DNA of 64,000 bases from JBBQZU01 sp038207425 (GCA_038207425.1 JBBQZU010000003.1:1-64000), one strand, 5' to 3'; positions 35,954 to 46,175 are shown, counted from the stretch's first letter. Notes: a model not told the origin generated them from the letters alone. A program made the numbers and translations.

Positions 35954-36714
35954 TATAAACCAGTTAGTTGTGTTCTGTTCTTTTGAAAATAATTGTCATA
36001 AACCCCAAAAGTGCGCTTCATCATTTCTGATACACCGTTGCTCGTAATGGTTCCGCCGGTAATAGCATCTACTGCGTGAGTATCCGTATCGTCGGCGCCT
36101 CCTTTCTTCACTTTGATTGATACCAGATTGCCAGACTCATCATAAAGCTTTTTTCCCTTAAATGGGTTTTGAAAAAAAGCTTCAGAAATTTCTGCACCAA
36201 GGCCAGGTGTTTCTGATTTGTGGGCAAATACTGCCCCAAACACGGTATTGAAGTCCTCTTCAAGTGCAACGTAACCCCAAATTGGTCCCCAAAGGCCCTT
36301 GCCTACCATTGGTATTATAGCGAGCTTCTTGCCATTCACTTCCGCCAGATACATCGGGAATTGCTTTGATTCGATGCTGAGCTGTGATGAGCGGTACTCT
36401 TTCTGAACGTCTACATTAAAAGGATCCTGAACATCTTTAGGATCAATTTTACCTGAACGCTGTGAAATTACTTCGCCCTTATAATTCAGGGTGACACGTT
36501 CTTTGATATTTGTATAAAAAAGATCGGCAGCGTTTGATCTCTCAGCCTGAACATCAACGGTATTCAGAATGCTCATCATCTCCTTTTGTATTGAGTTTTC
36601 TACCTGCATAGGTTTCAGCGTAAGCGACGCATATGAGAGTGATGCGCCAACTACCACTACCAATATAATGGCAAAGACAAATGTATAGGAATTACTGTTT
36701 TTATCTATTGCCAT
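35953..36714 (-). CDS. nqrC: Na+-translocating NADH:quinone reductase subunit C
   Basis: The 253-residue protein has an N-terminal membrane helix and a periplasmic FMN-binding domain. The site DAITGGTITSNGVSEM corresponds to the SGAT-type motif whose Thr carries covalent FMN. LWGPIWGYVAL and ETPGLGAEISEAFF are also typical. ApbE, the flavin transferase needed for this modification, is not encoded in the window. Confidence 0.97.
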   Translation of the reverse strand: MAIDKNSNSYTFVFAIILVVVVGASLSYASLTLKPMQVENSIQKEMMSILNTVDVQAERSNAADLFYTNIKERVTLNYKGEVISQRSGKIDPKDVQDPFNVDVQKEYRSSQLSIESKQFPMYLAEVNGKKLAIIPMVGKGLWGPIWGYVALEEDFNTVFGAVFAHKSETPGLGAEISEAFFQNPFKGKKLYDESGNLVSIKVKKGGADDTDTHAVDAITGGTITSNGVSEMMKRTFGVYDNYFQKNRTQLTGL

Positions 36715-36717
36715 GGC

Positions 36718-37926
36718 TTATATTGTTTTTACAGTTTTCAGTCTTTTCAAGCGCCTGTTCACATTGGCTTGTACAACATAATGATCAATGGTAGGAGCCA
36801 TGACGTTCATAAAAAGTATTGCCATCATGATACCTTCGGGGTATGCAGGATTTACAACCCTGATTAGTATGCCAAGTAGACCTATTAAAAATCCGTAGAT
36901 CACTTTTCCTCTATCTGTTTGAGCAGCAGTAACCGGGTCGGTAGCCATAAATACTACACCGAACATAAAGCCTCCCATAACAAGCTGATGCCACCATGGC
37001 ACTTGAAGGTAGAGGTTATCAGGCGAAATAGATGGGCCCGCTAAATTGAAAATGAGACCCATCGCAGCACCACCAAGTATTCCGTAAAAAATTATTCTCC
37101 AACTCGCTATGCCTGTCCACAAGAGGATGGCTGCACCAAGGAGTACTGAAAGCGTCGAAGTTTCGCCAATTGAGCCCGGTATGAGCCCGATAAATGATGC
37201 CATAAAACTTTCACCTACGCTGCTATATGCGTTGCCGGCCACATCGTGAAATGCTGCACCCTTTTCAATTGCCTGCGACAAAAGCGTCTCTCCGGTATAG
37301 CCATCTACCGTTGCTGCACCATCGGTACTGATCCATACTTTGTTACCTGACATTTCAGTAGGGTACGCGAAGAACAAAAAAGCACGGGCAGTAAGCGCTA
37401 CATTAAGGATATTCATTCCGGTGCCTCCAAATACTTCCTTCACAAAAACTACTGAAAAGGCAGTTGCCACAGCCACCATCCAAAGTGGCATATCTACCGG
37501 CATAATTAGCGGTATAAGCATACCCGACACAAGGAATCCTTCGTTTATAGCGTGCGATTTTATGATGCAGAATACAAACTCTACGCCCAACCCTACTCCA
37601 TATGATACTATAATAAGCGGCAAAATTTTGCCCAGGCCGAAGAGCACCATATCTAGTAGGTCCGCTTCCAAACCTAAAGCCATATAGTGCTGGTAGCCGG
37701 TGTTGTAAATTCCAAACAAAAGGGCAGGTATCATGGCAACGATCACCAAAAACATGGTTCGCTTCATATCAATCGCATCGCGCACGTGCGCGCCTTTGCT
37801 GGTGGTATGGTCAGGCACAAATGCAAACGTTTCCAACGAGTCAAACACAGGCCAGTATTTCTCCAGCTTTCCTCCCTTCTCAAAATTCGGCCTCACTTTG
37901 GCCAAAAGATTCTCTACTAATTTCAC
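36718..37926 (-). CDS. nqrB: Na+-translocating NADH:quinone reductase subunit B
   Basis: The 402-residue membrane protein has about ten helices and family motifs RDAIDMKRTMFLVIVAMIPAL, EVFGGTGMNILNVALTARAFLFFAYP, GSIGETSTLSVLLGA and MATDPVTAAQTDRGK. The segment DGYTGETLLSQ, in the position of the covalent FMN site (usually SGAT), keeps its Thr but has Glu in place of Ala. NqrB holds the sodium channel and riboflavin. Confidence 0.97.
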   Translation of the reverse strand: MKLVENLLAKVRPNFEKGGKLEKYWPVFDSLETFAFVPDHTTSKGAHVRDAIDMKRTMFLVIVAMIPALLFGIYNTGYQHYMALGLEADLLDMVLFGLGKILPLIIVSYGVGLGVEFVFCIIKSHAINEGFLVSGMLIPLIMPVDMPLWMVAVATAFSVVFVKEVFGGTGMNILNVALTARAFLFFAYPTEMSGNKVWISTDGAATVDGYTGETLLSQAIEKGAAFHDVAGNAYSSVGESFMASFIGLIPGSIGETSTLSVLLGAAILLWTGIASWRIIFYGILGGAAMGLIFNLAGPSISPDNLYLQVPWWHQLVMGGFMFGVVFMATDPVTAAQTDRGKVIYGFLIGLLGILIRVVNPAYPEGIMMAILFMNVMAPTIDHYVVQANVNRRLKRLKTVKTI

Positions 37927-37938
37927 AGTTACTGATTT

Positions 37939-39291
37939 TTAAGATGCAAATTCTTTCACCATATCTTCAAGACCCTTACGCACTACATCCTGAATGTCGA
38001 TCTTGGACGTACAAACGAACTCGCAAAGGGCAAAATCTTCGGCGTCAACTTCATAAATGCCGAGTTTCTCCATAGCGTCAATATCATTTACCATAATGGA
38101 TTTGATAAGCTGCATAGGATAAATATCAAACGGAAATACTTTTTCGAGTTCGCCGGTTACTACAAAAGCCCGGTGCTCACCATTGAGGTTGGTATCGAGG
38201 GTGTACTTTTTACCGGGTGCCAGCCAAGAAGGATACGCTTTGCTCAGGCTAAATTTATTAAAGCCGGGAGAAAGCCATCCTTCAGTGATAAAAAACTGTT
38301 TCTTGTCGCCTTCGGGTATGATAGTAATTTGATTGTCGTAAAAACCAAGGAAGGTTTCGGCATTCACTTTAGTACCCGTGAGCACGTTGCCTGAAATATA
38401 GCGTACGCTGCCATCTTTCACATTTCCTTTGGTGAGCATACCGATATTGGCTCCGCTAATGGTTTTGGCGAAAGCCGGGTTTTTTACTTCGCTTCCTGAA
38501 ATGGCCACAAGTCGCTCAGCGCGGAACTTGCCTTCGGTAAGCGACCTGCCTATGATTGCAGCATCAACCGGCGCCACGGTCCAAACCACTTCACCTTTAT
38601 TTATAGGATCAGTATGGTGTATCAGCACGCTTACATTGCCTGCAGGATGCGGTCCAGAAACATCAATGCGCTCTACGCCTTCAATGTCGTTGTAGAAAGT
38701 ATCACCGCTCTTTACTCCAAGGTAAATTTTACCATCGGTGAGCTTTCGCAAAAAGTTGATGCCAGTCTGAAAGTTTTTCTTTTCGTCCTTTAAAAGGAAG
38801 GATGTGGCAGGAGCCAAAGGCGCAGAGTCGAATGCCGATATGAAAATAGCTTTTGGCTTTCCATTAGGCTTCGCAATAATGCCATAAGGTCGCTGCTTCA
38901 TATAAGGCCAAAGCCCCATTTCGAGCATACGCTCCATTATATCCTGCCTGGAAGCTGCCGGGGTAAGTGGGCTGAAAGGGAGATAGGAAATATCTTTGTC
39001 GGCGAGTATCCGTACTTCAAGAATTTTTCTTTTTGCACCTCGCTTCACTTCGGCCACTTCACCGCTCACCGGCGATACGAATGTTACCTTGTCATTAGTT
39101 TTGTCAATGAACAGTGGGGTTCCGGCCTTCACTTCATCGCCTTCTTTCACTTTCAGCTTTGGAACCAGCCCGAAGAAATCATCAGGTTTAAGCGCGTATA
39201 CACTCGACGATTCAGTCTTCAAAATTTTCTGATCCGCCTCGCCTACGAGCTTAATGTCGATGCCCCTCTTAATTTTAATGGCTTTGGACAT
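37939..39291 (-). CDS. nqrA: Na+-translocating NADH:quinone reductase subunit A
   Basis: The 450-residue cytoplasmic subunit opens MSKAIKIKRGIDIKLVGEA. It has the lipoyl-like segment KVKEGDEVKAGTPLFIDK and the FVSPVSGEVAEVKRGAKRKIL block, followed by MKQRPYGIIAKPNGKPKAIFISAFDSAPLAP and a Cys-containing end (FALCEFVCTSKIDIQDVVRKGLEDM). NqrA takes part in quinone binding. First gene of a six-gene operon running A-B-C-D-E-F with gaps of at most 37 bases. Confidence 0.97.
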   Translation of the reverse strand: MSKAIKIKRGIDIKLVGEADQKILKTESSSVYALKPDDFFGLVPKLKVKEGDEVKAGTPLFIDKTNDKVTFVSPVSGEVAEVKRGAKRKILEVRILADKDISYLPFSPLTPAASRQDIMERMLEMGLWPYMKQRPYGIIAKPNGKPKAIFISAFDSAPLAPATSFLLKDEKKNFQTGINFLRKLTDGKIYLGVKSGDTFYNDIEGVERIDVSGPHPAGNVSVLIHHTDPINKGEVVWTVAPVDAAIIGRSLTEGKFRAERLVAISGSEVKNPAFAKTISGANIGMLTKGNVKDGSVRYISGNVLTGTKVNAETFLGFYDNQITIIPEGDKKQFFITEGWLSPGFNKFSLSKAYPSWLAPGKKYTLDTNLNGEHRAFVVTGELEKVFPFDIYPMQLIKSIMVNDIDAMEKLGIYEVDAEDFALCEFVCTSKIDIQDVVRKGLEDMVKEFAS

Positions 39292-39318
39292 GCTTTTGGG
39301 GTGCTATAATTTTGGCTG

Positions 39319-39326
39319 CAAAAATA
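39319..39326 (-). promoter_or_regulatory. -7 promoter element of the nqr operon
   Basis: On the minus strand TATTTTTG matches TAnnTTTG exactly, 27 bases upstream of the nqrA start. The 126-base divergent region is shared with the DUF5103 gene. A -33 element is not obvious. Confidence 0.5.
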
Positions 39327-39417
39327 GCAATTGTTTCTTTGAAAAACCCGACCGATTTTTGCGTTATTCACCAAATATTAAATTTCGGCCTTGTTTTTGA
39401 CAAAAACACGACTACCT

Positions 39418-40773
39418 ATGACTTTATTTAAATTTCAAAAAATAGAATTTTATTTGAAAATGAGTGTGTTGGCAATTTTAGTATGCCTTACATCGGCTAC
39501 AGCCAAAGCTCAAAAAAATAAAAAGCAGCCAAAAACTGCCAGCGAGGTGGAATACTATGATGAGAAACATACCGAGTATGAGAACAAAATATATGATCCG
39601 GATATTCACACCGTAATTATCCATGCCCGGGGTTCGGAACTTGATTGGCCTATCATTAACCTTAGTGGTATGGAGAAGATAATACTCAGATTTGACGATT
39701 TGAGTGAAGATGTGAGGGAGCTCAGCTATACCTTTGAGCATTGCACCCACGATTGGAAAAAAAGCGATCTGCTGCCAATGGAATATCTGGAAGGATATAG
39801 GGAAGACTTTATTCGGAACTACAATTTCTCCTTTAATACCACACTAAGCTATACCCATTTTATGCTTGAGTTTCCTAATGAGCAGATGAAATTCACGAGA
39901 AGTGGCAACTATATAATAAAAGTATTTGCCAATGGAAAGCAGGAAGACCTGCTACTTACAGCGCGATTTCTGGTGCTCGAAAATCGTAGTACCATTACGC
40001 CGCGCGTTCGACCTTCGAGCGTGGTATCAGAGCGCGAGTATATGCAGGAAGTGGACCTTACGGTAAATTTAAGCAGCCTGCAAGTGCTGAATCCTTATAA
40101 CGATATAGAATTGGTGGTGCTCCAGAATTTCAGATGGGACAATGTAAAACGAGGGTTGAAACCGAGTTTTATTAAAGACAATCAACTTGTGTACGACTAT
40201 CAGGGAGAACTCTCCTTTGATGGTATCAATGAATTCAGATTTTTTGATGCCAAAAGCCTTCGCTATAGGAGTGAACAGGTAAAAGAAGTGGTTCGCGAAG
40301 CCGATGGTTATCACATCATACTGACTCCTGATGTAAGGCGTTCGCACCTGGTTTATGAATTTCAGAACGACATAAACGGGCGCCTGCTCATAAAAAACGA
40401 CGATATGCAAAACGCTCATTTGGAGAGCGATTATGTAACCATTCACTTCTCAATGCCCACCGACGCCATGCTCGGACACGGTGATATGTATCTGTTCGGG
40501 CAGCTTTCGCAATGGGAACTCGACAAAAAATTCAGGCTTGAATACAACGCTGAAACTTCAAACTTCGAAAGAAACTTGTTGCTCAAACAGGGATACTACA
40601 ACTATATATACCTGTGGAAGCCGCTGAATGGTGGAGAAGCCCATACGGATTTTACAGAAGGCAATCATTCACAAACGCATAACGAGTATATTGTTTTGGT
40701 ATACTTTAAAGATCGAAGCTCATTTTCTGACAGGCTGATAGGATTCAAACTGTTCAATAGTTTTAATAACTAA
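39418..40773 (+). CDS. DUF5103 family secreted protein
   Basis: From the ATG at 39418 the product is 451 residues; the open frame begins at a TTG at 39391 that I consider unlikely. A signal peptide ends near KAQ (about residue 32). The DUF5103 region contains YDPDIHTVIIHARGSELDWPIINL, LRFDDLSEDVRELSYTFEHCTHDWKKSDL, RNYNFSFNTTLSYTHF and GNYIIKVF. DUF5103 proteins are typical of Bacteroidota; a related protein acts as a plug of the type IX translocon. Whether this copy does so is unproven. Confidence 0.88.
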   Translation: MTLFKFQKIEFYLKMSVLAILVCLTSATAKAQKNKKQPKTASEVEYYDEKHTEYENKIYDPDIHTVIIHARGSELDWPIINLSGMEKIILRFDDLSEDVRELSYTFEHCTHDWKKSDLLPMEYLEGYREDFIRNYNFSFNTTLSYTHFMLEFPNEQMKFTRSGNYIIKVFANGKQEDLLLTARFLVLENRSTITPRVRPSSVVSEREYMQEVDLTVNLSSLQVLNPYNDIELVVLQNFRWDNVKRGLKPSFIKDNQLVYDYQGELSFDGINEFRFFDAKSLRYRSEQVKEVVREADGYHIILTPDVRRSHLVYEFQNDINGRLLIKNDDMQNAHLESDYVTIHFSMPTDAMLGHGDMYLFGQLSQWELDKKFRLEYNAETSNFERNLLLKQGYYNYIYLWKPLNGGEAHTDFTEGNHSQTHNEYIVLVYFKDRSSFSDRLIGFKLFNSFNN

Positions 40774-40843
40774 AAATTGATCTAAAAGGATTTCTTTTCT
40801 CAAAGGAATTCCATAACCTTGCGGAGCCTACAGAAACATTCTT

Positions 40844-41230
40844 ATGACAACCGCCCTAACTTCCGGTATTCTCATTTCAGTAAGTTGCCAGTTTGAAAGT
40901 AAATTCTCAAATCCTGAAAACCACCTTTTCATGTTTTCATATACGATTGTAATTGAAAACAAAAATGATTTTCTGATTCAGTTGAAGCGCCGGTTCTGGC
41001 ATATTACCGACAGCAATACCCACAAACGAGAAGTGGAAGGAGAGGGTGTAATCGGAGAACAGCCGGTGATAAAACCCGGCAAAACATACGCCTATAAGTC
41101 CTCTTGCGATTTTACTACAGATACCGGGCGTATGCATGGAAGTTACCAAATGATGAATCTAGAATCCGGTGAACTTTTTTCAGTTGAAATACCTTCGTTC
41201 GTACTAATGGTTCCGCACAGGCTTAACTAA
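40844..41230 (+). CDS. apaG: ApaG domain protein
   Basis: The 128-residue protein matches ApaG (DUF525): FSYTIVIENKNDFLIQLKRRFWHITDSN, GEGVIGEQPVIKPGKTYAYKS and GRMHGSYQMMN, ending FSVEIPSFVLMVPHRLN. ApaG is a fibronectin-like fold implicated in Co2+/Mg2+ homeostasis in enterobacteria. TAACCTTG about 20 bases upstream may be its -7 element. The gene ends two bases from the convergent sensor kinase. Confidence 0.93.
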   Translation: MTTALTSGILISVSCQFESKFSNPENHLFMFSYTIVIENKNDFLIQLKRRFWHITDSNTHKREVEGEGVIGEQPVIKPGKTYAYKSSCDFTTDTGRMHGSYQMMNLESGELFSVEIPSFVLMVPHRLN

Positions 41231-41232
41231 TT

Positions 41233-44200
41233 TCAGCCGTCTATTTCTTCAAAATCAATTTGATATACAGCACCCGGCATATCGCGGCGTACAATAATGG
41301 TTCCGTTGAGCTGCTCAGTCAGGGCTGAGATCAACTCAGTACCAAACGAATCGGCTGACTGAAAGTCAAAATCGGCTGGAAGCCCAATGCCATTGTCGCC
41401 AATGAGCATTTGTAATTTGCCGGAAGGCATTCTATTCATTCGCACCAGGATTGTTCCTTCTTGATCGTCGCGAAAGGCATACTTCAGCGAATTTGAAATT
41501 ACTTCGTTGATGATCAATCCCAAAGGTGTTAAAGTATCTGATTTGAAACGGGTGAGATTGACCTGAATATCCAGTTTGATTTTTCCTGTAAGCGAGTAAG
41601 TGCTAATAAGGCTATTAGATAAATCGGTGATGTATCCTACTATGTTTAAGGTACTCAGATCCTTGCTCTGATACATTTTCTGATGTATAAGCGACATAGA
41701 ACGTACCCTGTTTTGAATTTCGCTAAAGGCATTGAGGAGCGATTTATCTTTAATAAATCTCGACTGAAGATTTAGAAGGCTAACAATTATCTGAAGATTA
41801 TTTTTAACCCTGTGGTGTACCTCCCGGAGCAGTACTTCATTGATATCGCGTTCGCGCGCAATTTCTTTGGTGCGATCAGCTACTGCTCTTTGAAGCGCAA
41901 GCCGGCGGCGTCGCTCACCTCTTAATCTCATTCGGTAAAGCAAATAAAATGTAGCAGCAATCACTATTACAATCAATAGCTTTGACTCCCACCGCTGCCA
42001 GAAACTCGGCTTTACGATGATATAAACTTTGGCCGGGCGGTAGTTCCAAAGCCCGTCATTATTAGAGCCTATTACTTCAAAAATATAAGTGCCTGGCAGC
42101 AGATTGGCAAATGTTGCAAACTTGCGGTTGCCTATATAACGCCAATTATCAAAAAGCCCCAAAAGTCTGTAGGCGTATTGATTTTTTCCGGGTTGCCTGA
42201 AGTTAAGCGCAGCGAAATCAATGGTAAACCCAGGGTGGTCGTGCTGCAATATAAGCGTATCGCTCAGTTGCCTGGCTAATTCGAGTCTTTGTTGTGTCGC
42301 ATTCTCATTGAGAAGCTGGAAGCCGGTAACAACTATATTGGGTATGAAACTGTTCTCGCTGAGCCGGCCGCTGTAGAAATAATCAAACCCGTTAGCGCCA
42401 CCGAAATAGATTCGGCTCGACCGGTCTCGGTAGCAGGCGCGGGCGTGAAAAGTATTGTGGCTCAATACCTCATCGTCAAAGTAATTTCGAAATGTTTGCG
42501 TAGAAAAGTTGAATGATGAGATTCCGATATTGGTGCTGATCCAAATGTTTCCGGAAAGGTCGCTGGTAATTGCCAGTACTGCATCATTTGCAAGACCATC
42601 AGTTTCAGTATATGATTGAAAAAGCTCTACTTCCGGCCGCCATAAGGCCATACCCCCGCCTGCCATAGCCACCCAAAGGCGCCCACTATCATCAAGATGC
42701 AAGTCATTAATATACCCTGACTTTAAAAATCCTTTATTTGGATCTCCTGCTAGAAAATGCTCAAAAGTGCCGGATGTAATATCCATTCGGTACAAACCTG
42801 ATTGCCCGGTTCCAATCCATAATGCACTATCAGAATCGTAGGAGAGACAAGTAATATTATTCTCCTTTAACCCGCCGGGAGTTAAATCAAATCGATGAGT
42901 GCTAAATTTATCTGATTTTTTATCAAAATAGCTCAAGCCTCCGCCGTAAGTACCTATCCAAAGATTGCCGTTGTGTTGGCTCAAAATAGTGCTTACTTTA
43001 TTGCTGGAAATCGAGGTAGAATTTACAGGATCAACCCTGTAGTTTTTCAAGGTTGTACTATCCATGTCGTAGGCAATCAAGCCGTCACCATTCGTTCCCA
43101 TCCAAAGAATATTGCCTTGTAGTAACAATGCCTTTACTTCATACCTCATATCATAAAGCGGGTGTTTTGGGTCTTCAAAAGCTACATCGGCGGTGCGATT
43201 ACCGGTATCATATCTGTTTATTCCCTGCGCTGTTGCCACATATATGCAATTGGTATCAACCTGTGCAAAAGCAAATACCTGATTGCGATCTATGTCTTCC
43301 TCTTCGCTTCCATTATAATAAACGGAGAGAAACTGAGGTGCGTCAAGATTGATAGACGATGCGCCTACAGACTGTGTACCTACCCACACCAGACCTGACT
43401 TATCCATGAGCAGGCTCCTTACGTTGAGTCTTGAAAATGCGGGCATTCCAGCGCTCATATATACGCCGGCCATCAACTCTCCGGTATATGCATCAAGGGC
43501 GGTAAGTCCGAGTGGAGTGCCCACATAAAGTATCCCTGAAGGGCTGCACAGCAATACTCTGATGATTGATGAAGGCAAAAAATCTCTGCGTGGTTGGTCC
43601 TTTAAATAAAAATTAAAATTTCTTTCTTCAGGATCGAATCTGTTTAAACCATTACGGGTACCAATCCAGATTTTGCCATCGCGACTTGATGCAAGGCTGG
43701 TGACTTCAATATTCGAGAGGCCCGCAACATCCATAAAAGCCATACCATATCGAATAAAAGATTTGCTCCCCTGCCTTAGAATATTCAAGCCGCCCATCGT
43801 ACCAATATAGAGTTCACCATTGGCTGAAGCCATAAGTGCTGTAATATGATTGTTGGAAAGGCTGGTACTGTCGCCCGGCAGAATTGAATAGCGCTCAAAC
43901 CTTCCTTTCACATCCAAAATAAGGTTTAATCCATGCTCTGTTCCCACCCATATATTGCCTTTGAAGTCGCCGGATATTGAGGTGATCTTATTGTTGCTTA
44001 GGGCTTCATCATTGTTAAGCCAATGGTAGTGGCGCTCAATGCTAAATGTTTTGCTGTTTAGCCTGTTTAATCCGAATGAAGTACCCACCCAGATATACCC
44101 TGATTTGTCTTCGTAAAGAGCGGTAATACTACTGGAGCTTAATGTTGCAGAGTCAGCCGGGTTGTTTTTGAGTACCAAAAATCCCACACCATCGTAGCGG

Positions 44201-44424
44201 TTCAATCCATCTCGGGTGCCAAGCCAGATGTAGCCTTCTGAATCCTGTAGCATACAGGTAACCGTGGCCTGAGAAAGGCCATCCTTGATGGATACATTTT
44301 CAAACTGAACAACTTGTGCATTAGAATCATCAATGTATAATACTGAAATAAAGGCTATTAATACCCAGGAAAAAAAGTGGAAACTGCCGTTACGGTACTT
44401 TATCACAAGGCTAAAGGTAATCAA
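41233..44424 (-). CDS. Two-component propeller sensor histidine kinase (HisKA_2 type)
   Basis: The 1063-residue protein has a signal or anchor helix and a periplasmic region of about fourteen Reg_prop repeats (DSEGYIWLGTRDGLNRYDG, KSGYIWVGTSFGLNRLN and others) forming two seven-bladed propellers. A Y_Y_Y domain ends near residue 805, and one membrane helix follows (KLLIVIVIAATFYLLYRM). The cytoplasmic kinase has REVHHRVKNNLQIIVSLLNLQ with the phospho-His, and an ATPase domain (LIINEVISNSLKYAF, IGDNGIGLP). Unlike HTCS hybrids, it lacks a receiver and an AraC output. Its partner regulator is not adjacent. Confidence 0.93.
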   Translation of the reverse strand: MITFSLVIKYRNGSFHFFSWVLIAFISVLYIDDSNAQVVQFENVSIKDGLSQATVTCMLQDSEGYIWLGTRDGLNRYDGVGFLVLKNNPADSATLSSSSITALYEDKSGYIWVGTSFGLNRLNSKTFSIERHYHWLNNDEALSNNKITSISGDFKGNIWVGTEHGLNLILDVKGRFERYSILPGDSTSLSNNHITALMASANGELYIGTMGGLNILRQGSKSFIRYGMAFMDVAGLSNIEVTSLASSRDGKIWIGTRNGLNRFDPEERNFNFYLKDQPRRDFLPSSIIRVLLCSPSGILYVGTPLGLTALDAYTGELMAGVYMSAGMPAFSRLNVRSLLMDKSGLVWVGTQSVGASSINLDAPQFLSVYYNGSEEEDIDRNQVFAFAQVDTNCIYVATAQGINRYDTGNRTADVAFEDPKHPLYDMRYEVKALLLQGNILWMGTNGDGLIAYDMDSTTLKNYRVDPVNSTSISSNKVSTILSQHNGNLWIGTYGGGLSYFDKKSDKFSTHRFDLTPGGLKENNITCLSYDSDSALWIGTGQSGLYRMDITSGTFEHFLAGDPNKGFLKSGYINDLHLDDSGRLWVAMAGGGMALWRPEVELFQSYTETDGLANDAVLAITSDLSGNIWISTNIGISSFNFSTQTFRNYFDDEVLSHNTFHARACYRDRSSRIYFGGANGFDYFYSGRLSENSFIPNIVVTGFQLLNENATQQRLELARQLSDTLILQHDHPGFTIDFAALNFRQPGKNQYAYRLLGLFDNWRYIGNRKFATFANLLPGTYIFEVIGSNNDGLWNYRPAKVYIIVKPSFWQRWESKLLIVIVIAATFYLLYRMRLRGERRRRLALQRAVADRTKEIARERDINEVLLREVHHRVKNNLQIIVSLLNLQSRFIKDKSLLNAFSEIQNRVRSMSLIHQKMYQSKDLSTLNIVGYITDLSNSLISTYSLTGKIKLDIQVNLTRFKSDTLTPLGLIINEVISNSLKYAFRDDQEGTILVRMNRMPSGKLQMLIGDNGIGLPADFDFQSADSFGTELISALTEQLNGTIIVRRDMPGAVYQIDFEEIDG

Positions 44425-44485
44425 TAGAAATAGGGTGAATCAGACCGCGGTGACATTGTTTACATTTAAAGGGCCAAATAGTTTT

Positions 44486-44493
44486 TACTTTTG
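44486..44493 (+). promoter_or_regulatory. -7 promoter element of pruA
   Basis: TACTTTTG matches TAnnTTTG exactly, 35 bases before the pruA ATG. The nearest TTG upstream (44456-44458) is 27 bases away, longer than the usual spacing. Confidence 0.5.
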
Positions 44494-44528
44494 TACCACC
44501 ATTCGTACCACCAAAACTGAAAATTGCC

Positions 44529-46157
44529 ATGCCTAAAGGAGTATATCAAATTCCCTATCCGGAAAACGAACCCGTATACCAGTATGAACCCGGCAGCCCG
44601 GAGCGCGCAGCGCTGGAAAAAGCATACAGCGACCTCTGGAATTCAGCACCCGTAGAAGTGCCCATGTACATCGGAAATAAGGAAATACATACAGAAAATA
44701 AGAAACCGCTTACACCTCCGCATGACCATGCGAAGGTACTTGGCCACTTCAGTTATGGCGATGCAGGCCATGTAAAACAAGCCATTGAAGCGGCTCAAAG
44801 TGCCAAAAAAGCCTGGGCTGAGCTACCTTGGGAGCAAAGAGCAGCAATATTTCTGAAGGCAGCCGATCTGATAGCGGGCCCCTGGCGCTACAAGTTCAAT
44901 GCTGCCACCATGATTGCGCAAAGCAAAAATGCTTACCAGTCTGAGATAGATGCTGTATGCGAACTCGTTGACTTTCTAAAGTTCAATGCTGCCTACATGG
45001 AAGAAATTTACTCAAACCAACCCGGTAGCAATCCCGGTATGTGGAACAGGCTCGAATACAGACCCCTTGAAGGCTTCGTATTTTGCGTTACCCCATTTAA
45101 CTTTACTTCCATTGCTGCAAACCTCCCGGCTGCAGCAGCACTTATGGGCAATGTATGTGTATGGAAGCCTGCCGATAGCCAGGTGTACTCTGCAAACATG
45201 ATCATGGAAATATTCAGAGAAGCCGGTTTGCCGGCAGGTGTAATAAACATGATAACTGTTGACGGGCCTGTGGCAGGCGAAGTGGTGTTTAAGCACCCCG
45301 ATTTTGCTGGATTGCACTTCACAGGTTCTACCGCAGTATTCAAAAGTCTCTGGAAAGAAATAGGTAAGAATATTGACATTTATAAAACCTACCCGCGCAT
45401 AGTAGGCGAAACGGGGGGTAAAGACTTTATAGTAGCCCACCACAGTGCAAATCCTGTAGAAGTGGCTGTGGCAATTGCCAGAGGCGCATTCGAATTTCAG
45501 GGTCAAAAATGCTCCGCAGCATCACGCGCGTATATTCCCGACAATATTTGGCCAAAAGTGAAGGAGCGCCTCATGGCTGATGTAAAGTCATTCAAAATTG
45601 GTGAACCATCGAACTTTAATAATTTCATCAATGCCGTCATTGACAAAAGAGCTTTCGATAAAATATGCGGCTATATTGATTACGTAAAGACGCAACCCGA
45701 CGCTGAAATAATTGCCGGTGGTAACTACGACGGTTCTAGAGGCTACTTTATTGAACCTACGGTGGTGGTTACTACCAACCCGAAATTCAAAACCATAGTA
45801 GAAGAAATTTTTGGGCCAGTGATGACCATATACGTCTATAAAGCTGATGATTTTGAATCGACCTTGCACCTCGTCGATCAAACTTCAGAATATGCACTTA
45901 CTGGGGCAATATTCTCAAACGACCGCTATGCTGTAAATCTTGCGACCAAAATACTTGAAAATGCAGCAGGCAATTTCTATATCAATGATAAGCCCACAGG
46001 TGCCGTGGTAGGCCAGCAACCTTTCGGCGGTGCCCGCGGATCGGGAACCAATGACAAGGCTGGCTCTTACCTGAATCTTATTCGCTGGGTTTCGCCCCGA
46101 ACCATTAAAGAAACTTTTGTACCGGCAAGAGATTACCGCTACCCTTTCATGGGTTGA
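44529..46157 (+). CDS. pruA: L-glutamate gamma-semialdehyde dehydrogenase (P5C dehydrogenase)
   Basis: The 542-residue protein is a stand-alone 1-pyrroline-5-carboxylate dehydrogenase of the eukaryote-like group. Motifs: FNFTSIAANLPAAAALMGN, GLHFTGSTAVF, catalytic Glu in IVGETGGKDFI, catalytic Cys in EFQGQKCSAASRAYIP, EEIFGPVMTIYVY, and NDKPTGAVVGQQPFGGARGSGTNDK. It oxidises glutamate semialdehyde to glutamate in proline breakdown, with NAD+. No proline dehydrogenase gene is in the window. Preceded by its own -7 element. Confidence 0.96.
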   Translation: MPKGVYQIPYPENEPVYQYEPGSPERAALEKAYSDLWNSAPVEVPMYIGNKEIHTENKKPLTPPHDHAKVLGHFSYGDAGHVKQAIEAAQSAKKAWAELPWEQRAAIFLKAADLIAGPWRYKFNAATMIAQSKNAYQSEIDAVCELVDFLKFNAAYMEEIYSNQPGSNPGMWNRLEYRPLEGFVFCVTPFNFTSIAANLPAAAALMGNVCVWKPADSQVYSANMIMEIFREAGLPAGVINMITVDGPVAGEVVFKHPDFAGLHFTGSTAVFKSLWKEIGKNIDIYKTYPRIVGETGGKDFIVAHHSANPVEVAVAIARGAFEFQGQKCSAASRAYIPDNIWPKVKERLMADVKSFKIGEPSNFNNFINAVIDKRAFDKICGYIDYVKTQPDAEIIAGGNYDGSRGYFIEPTVVVTTNPKFKTIVEEIFGPVMTIYVYKADDFESTLHLVDQTSEYALTGAIFSNDRYAVNLATKILENAAGNFYINDKPTGAVVGQQPFGGARGSGTNDKAGSYLNLIRWVSPRTIKETFVPARDYRYPFMG

Positions 46158-46175
46158 CTTATATAGGCTACAATA

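Noticed and set aside
41289..44424. Possible hybrid two-component system with an AraC-type output
   Set aside because: The protein ends right after the ATPase domain, so no receiver or DNA-binding domain is present.
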